17,102 nt of DNA from an uncultured Candidatus Saccharibacteria bacterium (GCA_937974295.1 CALBWN010000001.1:1-17102); one strand, 5' to 3'. Shown: positions 1 to 6,847, counted from the first letter of the stretch. The notes: generated by a model not told the origin, from the letters alone. Made by a program: numbers and translations.

Positions 1-2
1 CC

Positions 3-509
3 GGGATCTCAGAAATCGCTAAACGTGCTGGCGTAGCAGTTGGTTCTTTTTACAACTACTACAGCGGCAAGGAGGCTATCTTTCTGGATGTGTACATTGA
101 GGAGAACGACCGCGTTCGCCAGGCAATGATGGATGACATCGACTGGCAGCAGGACTTGATTGAACTTGTGAGGCAGATTTTTGAGCAGTCACGAAGCCTC
201 GTTTCGTCCAATAAGATTCTGGCGGAATGGCATAATCCAGCCATTTCTCGTACGCTGCGCAGCTATTATTCTTCAGGTAAAGGCAAATCCACCAATACCT
301 TTCATCAGTTTTTAGTCGAAACCTTTACTAATCGTATGGTGGCAGAAGGACATTCAGAAGAAAAAATTCAGGATATTTTACAAGTGTATAATTTGTTTTA
401 CTACATGGATATACACATCACTGAAGGCGATTTTCCAGGTATCAGTAGGACGCTGGAGCTGCTTGCTACGACCTTTGTGAAAGGTATTTTACATAATGAA
501 AAGGAGTAA
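3..509 (+). CDS. TetR-family transcriptional regulator, 5' end cut by window edge
   Basis: The reading frame is open from the first complete codon of the window to a TAA stop, giving 168 residues. The N-terminus, including the start and first helix of the DNA-binding domain, lies outside. The visible start (ISEIAKRAGVAVGSFYNYY, then SGKEAIF) is the classic second half of a TetR helix-turn-helix with its SFYNYF-like recognition helix. The rest is a mainly helical ligand-binding and dimerisation domain with no recognisable ligand signature. TetR proteins are usually repressors released by a small ligand. The reductase gene downstream begins within a few bases of this stop and its Shine-Dalgarno lies inside the last codons, so the two are very likely co-transcribed. 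The regulator may control the reductase, but its ligand cannot be told. An internal ATG at 90 is not the start because the HTH lies upstream of it. Confidence 0.88.
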   Translation, partial: GISEIAKRAGVAVGSFYNYYSGKEAIFLDVYIEENDRVRQAMMDDIDWQQDLIELVRQIFEQSRSLVSSNKILAEWHNPAISRTLRSYYSSGKGKSTNTFHQFLVETFTNRMVAEGHSEEKIQDILQVYNLFYYMDIHITEGDFPGISRTLELLATTFVKGILHNEKE

Positions 510-513
510 CAAA

Positions 514-1257
514 ATGGTTATTATCGTTATAGCTATTCTTGTGGTTATAGGCATTATTACTTGGGGCATCATCGCCTACTTAGGGAGAGGCCAAACGCTA
601 TCGGTCAAATCTATCGAAAACCCTCGCGGCGATCTCCATATCATTCGCCTGGCAAAGCCTGATACTATGACGTGGAAAGCCGGCTCTTATGCCAAGATCA
701 CGCTACCCAGTACAGCATCTAGCGGTAATACGGGTGATCAAACAAGTCGTTGGCTGAGTATCGCCTCCAGCCCCGAGGACAATGAAATCGTCATAGTGAC
801 GCACAATAGTGGCAGCCCCTATAAAAAAGCTTTGACTCACCTACCGGCAGGCAGCAAGGTTGAGATGAGTTGGCTAGACTCTTCTTTGTCAGTTACAGAC
901 AGCAACGAGCCACTGGTTTGCTTTGCATCTGATGTTGGTATCTCGGCAATGCGACCAATCGTCAGACAGTGGGCTGGCAAACGCCCTATCGCTCTCTACC
1001 ATTTAGATAAGGGAGTAACGGTCTTTGACAAGGAGCTCTCGGAATTAGCAAATAAAACAGCTAATATCACCTATGAAACCAATGCCAGTCTTTCCCTGAG
1101 TCAAGAACGCTTTAAAAAGGCGATTGATAGACATGGCAACAAGGCTCAATATCTCGTGGCAGGACAGCCCGACGATGTGAAAATGATGAAGAAACTCCTT
1201 AGAGACAACGCGATGTATGATAACGTCAAATCAAGTACTTTTCGGGGATTGAAGTAG
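514..1257 (+). CDS. Membrane-anchored ferredoxin/flavodoxin reductase-like flavoprotein
   Basis: A 247-residue protein with one N-terminal membrane helix (about residues 2-24), followed by a ferredoxin-NADP reductase-type fold. RWLSIASSP (near residue 85) stands where the family has the RxYS flavin-binding motif. FASDVGISAMRPIV (near 145) matches the nucleotide-binding GGxGITP region. YLVAGQPDDVKMMKKLL with a terminal TFRGLK matches the CGPxxM and terminal ExFxGY region. The flavin-stacking Tyr is replaced by Leu and the glycine-rich motif is degenerate, so cofactor use may differ. The start at 514 is preferred over the in-frame ATG at 496 because AAGGAG (500-505) sits 8 nt upstream of 514, and 496 has no such site. 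It is probably in an operon with the TetR gene. The stop lies 6 bp from the end of the convergent gene. Electron donor and partner are unknown. Confidence 0.75.
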   Translation: MVIIVIAILVVIGIITWGIIAYLGRGQTLSVKSIENPRGDLHIIRLAKPDTMTWKAGSYAKITLPSTASSGNTGDQTSRWLSIASSPEDNEIVIVTHNSGSPYKKALTHLPAGSKVEMSWLDSSLSVTDSNEPLVCFASDVGISAMRPIVRQWAGKRPIALYHLDKGVTVFDKELSELANKTANITYETNASLSLSQERFKKAIDRHGNKAQYLVAGQPDDVKMMKKLLRDNAMYDNVKSSTFRGLK

Positions 1258-1263
1258 TGACTG

Positions 1264-3231
1264 TTATGTGCGTCGCACATAGTGCGCCAGTAGCACCCCA
1301 CCAGCAAGCAACGCCGCTGTCGCAAGGACAAATTGCCAGAGTGATATGCCAGTGTCGGCTAAGAGGCCGTGGAATTGGCTTGGTTTGGCTAGCTGAGTGG
1401 GCTGGTTGGGTTTATTTGGATCGAGCGGATTTGTCGCCAGTGCCGCGCGGCACTCCGACCAAATCGCCTCTGGGTAGCTAGCCGCCAACACATACCACGC
1501 TGTCGATGCCACTGAGTTTGCATTAGTTAGTTCATTTGGCAGATCGGCCTTAGATGCGTACTGCCATGCACCATTGGGCCGCTGCGCTGGGTAAGTATCT
1601 GCCAAGATTGCCCGCGCCGTGGCCGTGTCCCCAGCGATAGTATGCGCCTGCGCTACGCCATACGTCCCTTCAAACCATACGGTTGGCACGTAATTACCTG
1701 TCAGATACGGCGTGTAGCCTTTTGCCGCACCATCGGTTGTTTTGTAGATGGCAGTATGAGCGAGTGCTTGCTTAGCTTTGTCGTATTCGCCAATCGCATT
1801 GAGAAAGATCGCACCCCAGCTTGTTGTATCAAGTGCCTTGCTGCTGTCGTTGTATCCTTGATTAAACCGCCCTTCAGAGGTATTCCATAGTTTTGCCACC
1901 GTTGCTTTGGCAATTTCATCCGCCTTCTGGGCGTACTGCTTATCGCCCAGCACGCGAACTGCCCGTTCGTATACATGCCACATGTCAGTGTTGTGCTCGG
2001 TGGCATGCCACGCAATATCCTTCTTAACACCATTGTCAATCCGTACTCCGCCACGGAATAACCCGGCAGCATCGCCAGTCGTCGTCTTCATTGTCTCAAG
2101 CCAACGGAATGTATCGAGAATCATCTGGCGCACCCCTTGCTGGTCACCATACTTTTCCATATAGCGGATGAGCGCATACTGCACAAAGGCGATACCGCCA
2201 GTATAATAAATCGGCTGCTGGATTCCTGTATAGTCGAGCTGGTGCACACTCGCCGGAAACGCCCCCTTCTGCTCACCCGTCTTGACTTGGATTGCGCTTA
2301 GGCCATGCACGAGCTTATCCGCCATTGCTCGATCGTCCACGCCAATCGCCACGAGTAGCGCCAGCGACTGATCATACACATAGCTATACGACTCACGCGG
2401 TGTACCATAGCCATCTTGACCTGGTGCATACTCATACGAGCGAATAAGTCCCACCAGCTCTGGCTTGAAATACTCGGCAATGATGGTTTTGGTTGCTGTA
2501 TCATAGAGGCGAATTAATTTATGCCCCTTACCTACTGCATCGAAACTAAAGGTATTATCTGCCTGAGCTGGCTGCGTAGCTTGGAGGTATTCTTTATCAG
2601 ATACCGCGTAGAGCTGCACCTCAAGATTCTTATACGTAACAGGTCGCGGCCAGCTCTCACCAATCTGCTGCCCCGTCACTTTGTCGTATAACCGGAAGTG
2701 CCATGACCCCGCAAACGCCGGATTAACAGGTGAGAGGTCAAGCGTCCATGTACCATCAGGCTGCACTGCTGCGGGTATAGCAGCTGGCTGCTCATATTCA
2801 GCATCACTGTAGAGATACGCCCGCACTTCACGTGGGTTCGCCCCCGTTGGTGCCGTCCCCTTCACTGTACCGCGGTAGCCTTCGGCAGCGTGCGCAGCAT
2901 GAGGAACCGTCAGTGGCGTCGCACTTTCGGTTTGTCGTGGGTGCGCAAGCGTAAAGCGCCCGCTCACCTTTGCTTGGTAGTCAAAGCCATAGGCTTGTGC
3001 TGGCGTGATGGTACTACCATCACCCTGATTACGCTTAGGCTCCATCATCTGTTTGAGCCATGCCATCGCGCGTGTTGCTGGTGCTGAGTCAGTCGCCAGT
3101 GGCCGACGCACTGCTCTGAATAGCTGATCATTTGTACCACACAGCGACGTATTTGCCCGTACTGGCGGAGCTATCGCGAGCCCATAGAGTGCACCGCATA
3201 GCAGCACGACGCTTAATCCCCATCGTTTCAT
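1264..3231 (-). CDS. Secreted, sortase-anchored six-hairpin glycosidase-like protein
   Basis: A 655-residue protein. Residues 1-26 form a signal peptide (MKRW, hydrophobic core, cleavage near VRA/NTS). Residues about 136-193 and 203-253 look like two copies of one beta-rich module, each with a [QA]YLY/QLYA start and an RLYDxxT...IGE/IAE end. Residues about 270-590 resemble an alpha/alpha toroid of six-hairpin glycosidases: YVYDQSLALLVAI, TEHNTDMWHVYERAV, LDTTSWGAIFL, WFEGTYGVAQAH and SVASTAWYVLAASYP. D286, E412 and E521 are possible acidic active-site residues, but the substrate is unknown. A Pro/Asn-rich linker (600-620) is followed by LADTG (624-628), a hydrophobic stretch and an RRT tail, a cell-wall sorting signal. 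The start at 3231 has GGAGG 7 nt upstream and an extended -10 further up. It could bind rather than cleave polysaccharide. Confidence 0.72.
   Translation of the reverse strand: MKRWGLSVVLLCGALYGLAIAPPVRANTSLCGTNDQLFRAVRRPLATDSAPATRAMAWLKQMMEPKRNQGDGSTITPAQAYGFDYQAKVSGRFTLAHPRQTESATPLTVPHAAHAAEGYRGTVKGTAPTGANPREVRAYLYSDAEYEQPAAIPAAVQPDGTWTLDLSPVNPAFAGSWHFRLYDKVTGQQIGESWPRPVTYKNLEVQLYAVSDKEYLQATQPAQADNTFSFDAVGKGHKLIRLYDTATKTIIAEYFKPELVGLIRSYEYAPGQDGYGTPRESYSYVYDQSLALLVAIGVDDRAMADKLVHGLSAIQVKTGEQKGAFPASVHQLDYTGIQQPIYYTGGIAFVQYALIRYMEKYGDQQGVRQMILDTFRWLETMKTTTGDAAGLFRGGVRIDNGVKKDIAWHATEHNTDMWHVYERAVRVLGDKQYAQKADEIAKATVAKLWNTSEGRFNQGYNDSSKALDTTSWGAIFLNAIGEYDKAKQALAHTAIYKTTDGAAKGYTPYLTGNYVPTVWFEGTYGVAQAHTIAGDTATARAILADTYPAQRPNGAWQYASKADLPNELTNANSVASTAWYVLAASYPEAIWSECRAALATNPLDPNKPNQPTQLAKPSQFHGLLADTGISLWQFVLATAALLAGGVLLAHYVRRT
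1265..1281. repeat. Perfect inverted repeat between convergent genes
   Basis: Arms TATGTGCG and CGCACATA flank a single T. The repeat overlaps the stop codon of the minus-strand surface protein and lies 8 bp past the stop of the plus-strand reductase. It could form a hairpin in both transcripts (loop CGTCG or its complement), so a bidirectional transcript end is plausible. No T-tract follows on either strand, which argues against a standard intrinsic terminator. Confidence 0.45.
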
Positions 3232-3547
3232 TATTCCCCCTCCGAAATACTCTTATGCTTATATTTATAGCACACTTTAGCCGTATCGCATATATGTCAT
3301 AGCGATTTTACCTATCAGTATGAGCCACTAATGTTATACACTACACTTCTGCTACATAGAGGCACTCAGATATAGCCATTAATCCTAACCATGATATATC
3401 AAATCATTATTTCTCCGCTTGAAGCTTACTTCAACTCATTACTCCCTACAGTATCAATTTGCCTCATCAGCAATCTTGTATTAGGCTAGGGAGGCAGGGT
3501 TGGCACCTTGCATACCAATATCGTTAAAGCCGCACGAGGAGTACTCC
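3232..3547. other. 316-bp divergent intergenic region
   Basis: No gene was found here. It separates the minus-strand surface protein from the plus-strand DUF2188-like gene and must hold promoters for both. The clear element is an extended -10 for the surface protein. Two small symmetric sequences are present, TGATATATCA (3392-3401) and TTGAAG-CTTA-CTTCAA (3419-3434), which could be operators or hairpins. No convincing promoter pair for the plus-strand gene could be fixed; TTGGCA at 3500-3505 is a possible -35 with a poor -10. Confidence 0.5.
3264..3272 (-). promoter_or_regulatory. Extended -10 promoter of the LADTG surface protein
   Basis: Read on the minus strand, this is TGC followed by TATAAA, an extended -10 element. 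Transcription should start around 3257, leaving a leader of about 25 nt that contains GGAGG just before the ATG at 3231. Confidence 0.5.
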
Positions 3548-3787
3548 ATGGCACAAAATTTTACGATTAGCGGTAACAAACTCAAAGGCTACCAAGCAGT
3601 CGCCGACGGCACTGGCCGCGTCCACTTTGTGGGCACCACCCAGGAGGAAGTCATCGACCAAACCAGGCGCTACATGCGCCAGCACGGTGGTGGCGAGCTC
3701 AGAATCCAGCGCACCGACGGTACGGCCCAGTATCGTGACGCCGATACCGTCCCGCCTAAGAAGGATCCCTTCCCACCGCAAGGATAG
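3548..3787 (+). CDS. Small DUF2188-like protein
   Basis: A 79-residue protein of unknown function. The core (KGYQAVADGTGRVHFVGTTQEEVIDQTRRYMRQHGGGELRIQRTDG, in parts) has the layout I associate with DUF2188: a short beta strand with a Gly-rich turn, a helix built from an 'xTQEEVIxxxRxxx' segment, then a strand ending in RTDGT like the 'hGxDGxI' end of that family. The tail is Pro/Lys-rich (VPPKKDPFPPQG). No signal peptide or membrane segment is seen, so it should be cytoplasmic. The start at 3548 is supported by GAGGAG at 3536-3541, 6 nt upstream; an in-frame TTG at 3500 has no such site. It stands alone and ends just before a hairpin shared with the convergent membrane-protein gene. Confidence 0.65.
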   Translation: MAQNFTISGNKLKGYQAVADGTGRVHFVGTTQEEVIDQTRRYMRQHGGGELRIQRTDGTAQYRDADTVPPKKDPFPPQG

Positions 3788-3800
3788 CACTCATCCTCAC

Positions 3801-3827
3801 AATACCTCTGCTCTTGGCAGAGGTATT
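3801..3827. terminator. Hairpin between convergent genes, probable bidirectional terminator
   Basis: AATACCTCTGC and GCAGAGGTATT form a perfect 11-bp stem around TCTTG. It begins 13 bp after the stop of the DUF2188-like gene and lies 23 bp past the stop of the minus-strand membrane protein. The plus-strand 3' flank (GTTATGTC) is only weakly T-rich, so termination efficiency is uncertain, but the stem and position fit a shared transcript end. Confidence 0.6.
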
Positions 3828-3850
3828 GTTATGTCAGAAGAATATACTAA

Positions 3851-4510
3851 TTACTTGAGGAGCGTATCAGGCACACCAAGTATCCGTGCTAGCGCATACT
3901 GGAGTAAAAAGCTCAAGGATGCCATACCTGCGCAAAACACCGCAACGATCCGCACCACATGCTGCGACAATGGCGCCGCACCGGGCCAGATCATTAAGAT
4001 AACTACTGGCACCACACAAGCCAGCGCCTTAATACCTGCCGCAATGCGCGCGTTGATGATGGTACGCTGCTTCTTGCTCACTGGCTGGTGGGTTTTCGTC
4101 GCCAGAGGTGCAACTGCTTTCGTTGTCTTTTTTACTACGCGCTCGCCTGTTTTAGCTATATTGCGCGGCAGCATGACCAGCATATAGAGGCCACACCCAA
4201 TCATAACAATGGTAATGATCGCAACGAGTGCAATCGCTATTGGCTGCGGCAAGTCCGCTCCTGAGGGCATACCCTGTGGAAGCGTGATCTCTGGCTGGTC
4301 GTGCGGCTCCGGTATAACCCAAAGCGCCTTATCTCGCGTGATATATGGGTAAAGCAATTGCATGGCACACCACACCCATAGCAGCAAGCAAAAGAGATAC
4401 CCCATCGACGCGCAGAAATGCGTCACCAAAAGCGCAAACCGCCGTGGCTGTTGCTGTGGCTGCTTGGGCTGCTCCTTCGACTTTGCTGGCTGAGAAGACT
4501 GGGCTACCAT
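3851..4510 (-). CDS. Four-TM membrane protein of unknown function
   Basis: A 219-residue protein that I do not recognise. A hydrophilic Gln/Pro/Lys-rich N-terminal tail (residues 1-23) precedes four predicted membrane helices at about 26-53, 88-114, 155-176 and 184-211. The loop between helices 1 and 2 is about 34 residues and acidic/Pro-rich. The loop between 2 and 3 is about 40 residues, basic (RVVKKTTK, SKKQR) and so probably cytoplasmic, which puts both termini inside. No catalytic motif is visible. The ATG at 4510 lacks a Shine-Dalgarno but has TATAAT 11 nt upstream, predicting a leader of only 3-4 nt. The gene is convergent with the DUF2188-like gene and divergent from the PadR-like gene. 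Composition gives no hint of transfer. Confidence 0.72.
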   Translation of the reverse strand: MVAQSSQPAKSKEQPKQPQQQPRRFALLVTHFCASMGYLFCLLLWVWCAMQLLYPYITRDKALWVIPEPHDQPEITLPQGMPSGADLPQPIAIALVAIITIVMIGCGLYMLVMLPRNIAKTGERVVKKTTKAVAPLATKTHQPVSKKQRTIINARIAAGIKALACVVPVVILMIWPGAAPLSQHVVRIVAVFCAGMASLSFLLQYALARILGVPDTLLK

Positions 4511-4521
4511 AATTACTAGTC

Positions 4522-4527
4522 ATTATA
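4522..4527 (-). promoter_or_regulatory. -10 box of the four-TM protein gene, nearly leaderless
   Basis: A perfect TATAAT on the minus strand ends 11 nt before the ATG at 4510. With the usual 6-8 nt from -10 to the start site, the mRNA would have about 3-4 nt of leader. No good -35 hexamer was found at 17-18 nt spacing. Confidence 0.5.
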
Positions 4528-4636
4528 CACGACAGCACAAACCGATGCTATGGTGTATGGTTTTACCACTGTTTTTTAATTAACAGAACTAACGCCCTAA
4601 CTAAAGAGGATGTTTGATGGTTATATTTTCTGTCAC

Positions 4637-4665
4637 TTGACATTGTATCTCTATCCATGTAGAGT
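4637..4665 (+). promoter_or_regulatory. Promoter of the PadR-like gene, predicted leaderless
   Basis: A perfect -35 TTGACA (4637-4642), a 17-nt spacer and a -10 TAGAGT (4660-4665, four of six consensus bases). Only 7 nt separate the -10 from the ATG at 4673, so transcription should start at or next to the start codon. No Shine-Dalgarno precedes the ATG. Confidence 0.6.
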
Positions 4666-4672
4666 TAGAAAT

Positions 4673-5050
4673 ATGAGTATATACCTTCGCCTGACACCAG
4701 CCACCAAGGATGTTCTCTATCAACTCTATTGTGCAACAGAGGATGTATGGGGACTCCAGTTATCACGGCGTGCTGAGCGGCCAACCGGCACGGTCTATCC
4801 GCTCCTTGACCGGCTCGAACGCGAAGAATTCGTGCAGTCACGTTGGGATGATGATTCGAGAAGAGCTGGCCCAAGGCGCCGGCTCTATGCTCTCACACCA
4901 GCTGGCCGTGTCTGGATACAGCAAAAACTCAAGCTCAGTGCCATAGTTACTAAGCAACAACGCTCGAAAGGAGTAGATTATGACACACCAAAAACAACCA
5001 GACAGAGTCAATCGCACCCTAGCACGAGCAATCAAACTTGTCCCGTATAG
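4673..5050 (+). CDS. PadR-family transcriptional regulator
   Basis: A 125-residue protein. Residues 7-75 form a PadR-type winged helix: LTPATKDVLYQLY (helix 1), GLQLSRRAERPTGTVYPLLDRLEREEFV (recognition region, with the family's GTVYPLLxRLExxGxV pattern) and RRRLYALTPAGRVW (wing and following helix). It probably binds its own promoter or that of its partner as a dimer. The usual C-terminal dimerisation helix is reduced, and the last 23 codons overlap the next gene and read as Ser/Thr/Gln-rich sequence. An upstream in-frame ATG at 4610 is disfavoured because the added residues fall before the family's N-terminus and the -10 box would lie inside the gene. It is co-transcribed with the membrane protein starting at 4980; PadR plus membrane-protein pairs are common in Gram-positive bacteria. 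Confidence 0.8.
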   Translation: MSIYLRLTPATKDVLYQLYCATEDVWGLQLSRRAERPTGTVYPLLDRLEREEFVQSRWDDDSRRAGPRRRLYALTPAGRVWIQQKLKLSAIVTKQQRSKGVDYDTPKTTRQSQSHPSTSNQTCPV

Positions 5051-5558
5051 CCAACGTGAGCGCTATACACGTGAGTGGCACGCCGACCTCGCTGCAGCAA
5101 CCTCACACGAGCGCAATCATATCGCGCGTGCCGTGCTGGCAATGGGGCGGCGGCTACGCCTGCGCGATATAGGGACATTACTCCTTGGTGGTCATGGAGT
5201 GGGTAAGGCGGTAGCGTGGTGGACTGCTATATTCGCGTTTGTTGTATTGTGGCCCTTTTTCCCATTAGTCTTCGTCTCTCTTTGTGTGGTCGTTGTATTT
5301 CTCTCGCTTGTCTATGTTGGTGCACCGTCACGATTCAGTCACTGGCTTATGGTAGTGAGCGGAGCGTTATTTTTTGGTGCGACAAGCTTCTCAGTATGGT
5401 CATTTGTTACCCAGCTCAATGCGGCCGACCAAGGAGAGGATATGTCGTTTCTTGCACCATGGACAGAGGCTGCGTTTGTGGTCATTGCAATAAGTGTCTG
5501 TTTGTTTGTTACTGGAAGCTTTCTTGCCTTGCAAAGAGAAAAGTCACTAAAAAAGTAA
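4980..5558 (+). CDS. Membrane protein paired with the PadR-like regulator
   Basis: A 192-residue protein. The N-terminal soluble part (about residues 1-70) contains RTLARAIKLVPYSQRERYTREWHADLA (read in parts), similar to the 'LLPxxxRxRYxxEwxAeLa' segment seen in small actinobacterial membrane proteins encoded next to PadR regulators. About four membrane helices follow, at roughly 78-96, 97-116, 121-145 and 160-182. AAAGGAG lies 7-8 nt before the ATG, a strong Shine-Dalgarno, and the gene overlaps the PadR-like gene by 71 nt in another frame, so the two are translated from one mRNA. Function is unknown; by analogy with PadR/HAAS-type pairs it may sense envelope state or help control a transporter, but none is visible nearby. 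It ends about 40 bp before the tRNA terminator of the opposite strand. Confidence 0.68.
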   Translation: MTHQKQPDRVNRTLARAIKLVPYSQRERYTREWHADLAAATSHERNHIARAVLAMGRRLRLRDIGTLLLGGHGVGKAVAWWTAIFAFVVLWPFFPLVFVSLCVVVVFLSLVYVGAPSRFSHWLMVVSGALFFGATSFSVWSFVTQLNAADQGEDMSFLAPWTEAAFVVIAISVCLFVTGSFLALQREKSLKK

Positions 5559-5590
5559 ACTGGTTTTATTCTTACTGCTGCAGTATTATC

Positions 5591-5621
5591 AAAAATAATA
5601 ATCTGGCCGCACGAGCCAGAT
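5591..5621 (-). terminator. Intrinsic terminator of the tRNA-Pro transcript
   Basis: On the minus strand ATCTGGC and GCCAGAT form a 7-bp stem around a 7-nt loop, followed by TATTATTTTTGAT. It lies 20 nt past the CCA end of the second proline tRNA, as expected for the end of the tRNA transcript. It may also serve the convergent membrane-protein gene. Confidence 0.7.
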
Positions 5622-5640
5622 CACAATTGCTTACAAAACA

Positions 5641-5716
5641 TGGTCGGGGTGACTGGACTCAAACCAGCGACCTCGCGGTCCCAAACCGCGCGCGCTATCA
5701 ACTGCGCCACACCCCG
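5641..5716 (-). tRNA. tRNA-Pro (anticodon TGG), CCA encoded
   Basis: A full cloverleaf folds on the minus strand: acceptor CGGGGTG/CACCCCG with A73 and encoded CCA, D stem GCGC/GCGC, anticodon stem CGCGG/CCGCG with loop TTTGGGA (anticodon TGG at 5681-5683), a 5-nt variable loop and T stem GCTGG/CCAGT with one G-T pair. C1-G72 and A73 agree with bacterial proline tRNAs. It should read CCA and, by wobble, other proline codons. The D loop is AGTTGATA and the T loop TTTGAGT, so position 19 is A and position 56 is U instead of the near-universal G19 and C56; the two changes compensate each other. It lies 47 bp downstream of the second proline tRNA and is probably on the same transcript. Confidence 0.95.
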
Positions 5717-5763
5717 ATACGCTTTATATCACACGGGCGACCACTCTTTGCCGGAGCAAAGTA

Positions 5764-5840
5764 TGGTCGGGGTGACTGGATTTGAACCAGCGACCTCACC
5801 GTCCCGAACGGTGCGCGCTACCAAGCTGCGCCACACCCCG
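5764..5840 (-). tRNA. tRNA-Pro (anticodon CGG), CCA encoded
   Basis: The cloverleaf on the minus strand has acceptor CGGGGTG/CACCCCG, D arm GCGC-AGCTTGGTA-GCGC, anticodon stem CACCG/CGGTG with loop TTCGGGA (anticodon CGG at 5804-5806), T arm GCTGG-TTCAAAT-CCAGT, A73 and encoded CCA. The G18-G19 and C56 bases are the normal ones here, unlike in its neighbour. The acceptor stem, D stem and T stem are identical between the two tRNAs, which suggests an old tandem duplication. It should decode CCG. Confidence 0.96.
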
Positions 5841-5857
5841 CGATACAAGACTTTGCC

Positions 5858-5887
5858 ATCATACCACACAATATGGCGGCTTGTCTA
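5858..5887 (-). promoter_or_regulatory. Promoter of the tRNA-Pro pair
   Basis: On the minus strand a -35 TAGACA (5887-5882, five of six consensus bases), an 18-nt spacer and an extended -10 TGG-TATGAT (hexamer 5863-5858). The predicted start is around 5851, about 11 nt before the first tRNA. Confidence 0.65.
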
Positions 5888-6024
5888 CTGTCTTGCTATC
5901 AAGACCAATATACTCACCCCACAAGCACAAGGTCGCCCTGCGATATTTATCTAAGAAACTATAGTAAACAACCACCAACCAGCATATAGCTGACGCATCA
6001 CGGAAACGTAGACTACTGATACTA

Positions 6025-6675
6025 TTACGCTTTGGGCGGTACAATATCTGCTTTAAGCACATCACACGCAGTAGGATATACTGTATCGGACTCAAACGTG
6101 TAAACAAGCAACTGGCCAAAGGGCATCTCTACTGTACCCATATCTTCCTCCGGGATTCGGTCAAGATACTTCATAAGCGCACGAATCGTGTTGCCGTGCG
6201 CCACAATCAATACGGTCTCACCCGCCTGGAGTCGTGGCAAGATCTCTGCCTCAAAATACGGGATCGTGCGTTCATACACATCCTTGAGTGTTTCACCACC
6301 AGGTACGGGGTAATCCCAGCCGCGCCGGATACCATTAAAGGCCTTCTCGCCAATCTCTTCCTTGACTTCCCACTTGTTCTTGCCCGTTAGGTCACCATAG
6401 TCGCGCTCGTTAAGCTCAGAGGCGTGCACCACCGCAGTATCACTCGAGCGGATTGGATTGTCTGCACCTTCCATCAGCGCATCTAGCGTCTCGTGTGTCC
6501 GTTTGAGTGCCGAGGTATATACTGCATCGATGGTGCGGCCACGCAAGAACTCACCAAGCTGACGTGTATCGCTTTTGCCCTTCTCGGTCAGGCTCACATC
6601 TGTCCAACCCGTCCATTTACCTTGTAAATTCCATTCGCTTTCGCCGTGCCGGCTGATGATAAGTGTTCCTGTCAT
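6025..6675 (-). CDS. gpmA: 2,3-bisphosphoglycerate-dependent phosphoglycerate mutase
   Basis: A 216-residue cytoplasmic enzyme interconverting 3- and 2-phosphoglycerate in lower glycolysis. The histidine-phosphatase signature SRHGESEWN is at residues 8-16 with the phospho-accepting His10. LNERDYGDLTG (88-98) carries the acid/base Glu90, and VAHGNTIRAL (158-167) has the second catalytic His160. PVPGGETLKDVYER is a typical dPGM stretch. Length is slightly below the usual 228-250 because the C-terminal tail is short. The start at 6675 is chosen because the family begins just before the RHG motif; the longer frame to 6759 would place the promoter inside the gene. TATAAT ends 6 nt before the ATG, so the mRNA is probably leaderless, although GGAG occurs 2 nt before the ATG. 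Enolase, the next pathway step, is encoded nearby on the other strand. Confidence 0.93.
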   Translation of the reverse strand: MTGTLIISRHGESEWNLQGKWTGWTDVSLTEKGKSDTRQLGEFLRGRTIDAVYTSALKRTHETLDALMEGADNPIRSSDTAVVHASELNERDYGDLTGKNKWEVKEEIGEKAFNGIRRGWDYPVPGGETLKDVYERTIPYFEAEILPRLQAGETVLIVAHGNTIRALMKYLDRIPEEDMGTVEMPFGQLLVYTFESDTVYPTACDVLKADIVPPKA

Positions 6676-6681
6676 GTCTCC

Positions 6682-6711
6682 ATTATACGGCACGATTGGC
6701 GTGAGTGCCAT
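6682..6711 (-). promoter_or_regulatory. Promoter of gpmA, predicted leaderless
   Basis: On the minus strand ATGGCA (6711-6706, four of six -35 bases), an 18-nt spacer and a perfect TATAAT (6687-6682). Six bases, GGAGAC, separate the -10 from the ATG at 6675, so the first transcribed base is expected at or within a base or two of the A of ATG. Confidence 0.6.
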
Positions 6712-6764
6712 ACACTTACCTACTAAGAGTAGTAACGCAAGAACTGTGTAATCGCTCAAGATTC

Positions 6765-6785
6765 AAAAAGCCCCCGGGAGGGGGC
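6765..6785 (-). terminator. Intrinsic terminator of the small secreted protein gene
   Basis: On the minus strand GCCCCC-TCCC-GGGGGC is followed directly by TTTTTG, a compact GC-rich intrinsic terminator. It lies 62 bp past the stop at 6848 and insulates the gpmA promoter from the upstream gene. Confidence 0.88.
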
Positions 6786-6847
6786 AGCGACAACGGGGTT
6801 TTCATTTTCGTTTTTGGGTATATCGGATGCTTACAGTGAGTAGTTAT

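Noticed and set aside
5640..5954. 104-codon plus-strand frame across both tRNAs
   Set aside because: It runs through the antisense of two clear tRNA genes; its repeated GVTG...PATS stretch is simply the complement of the T arms.
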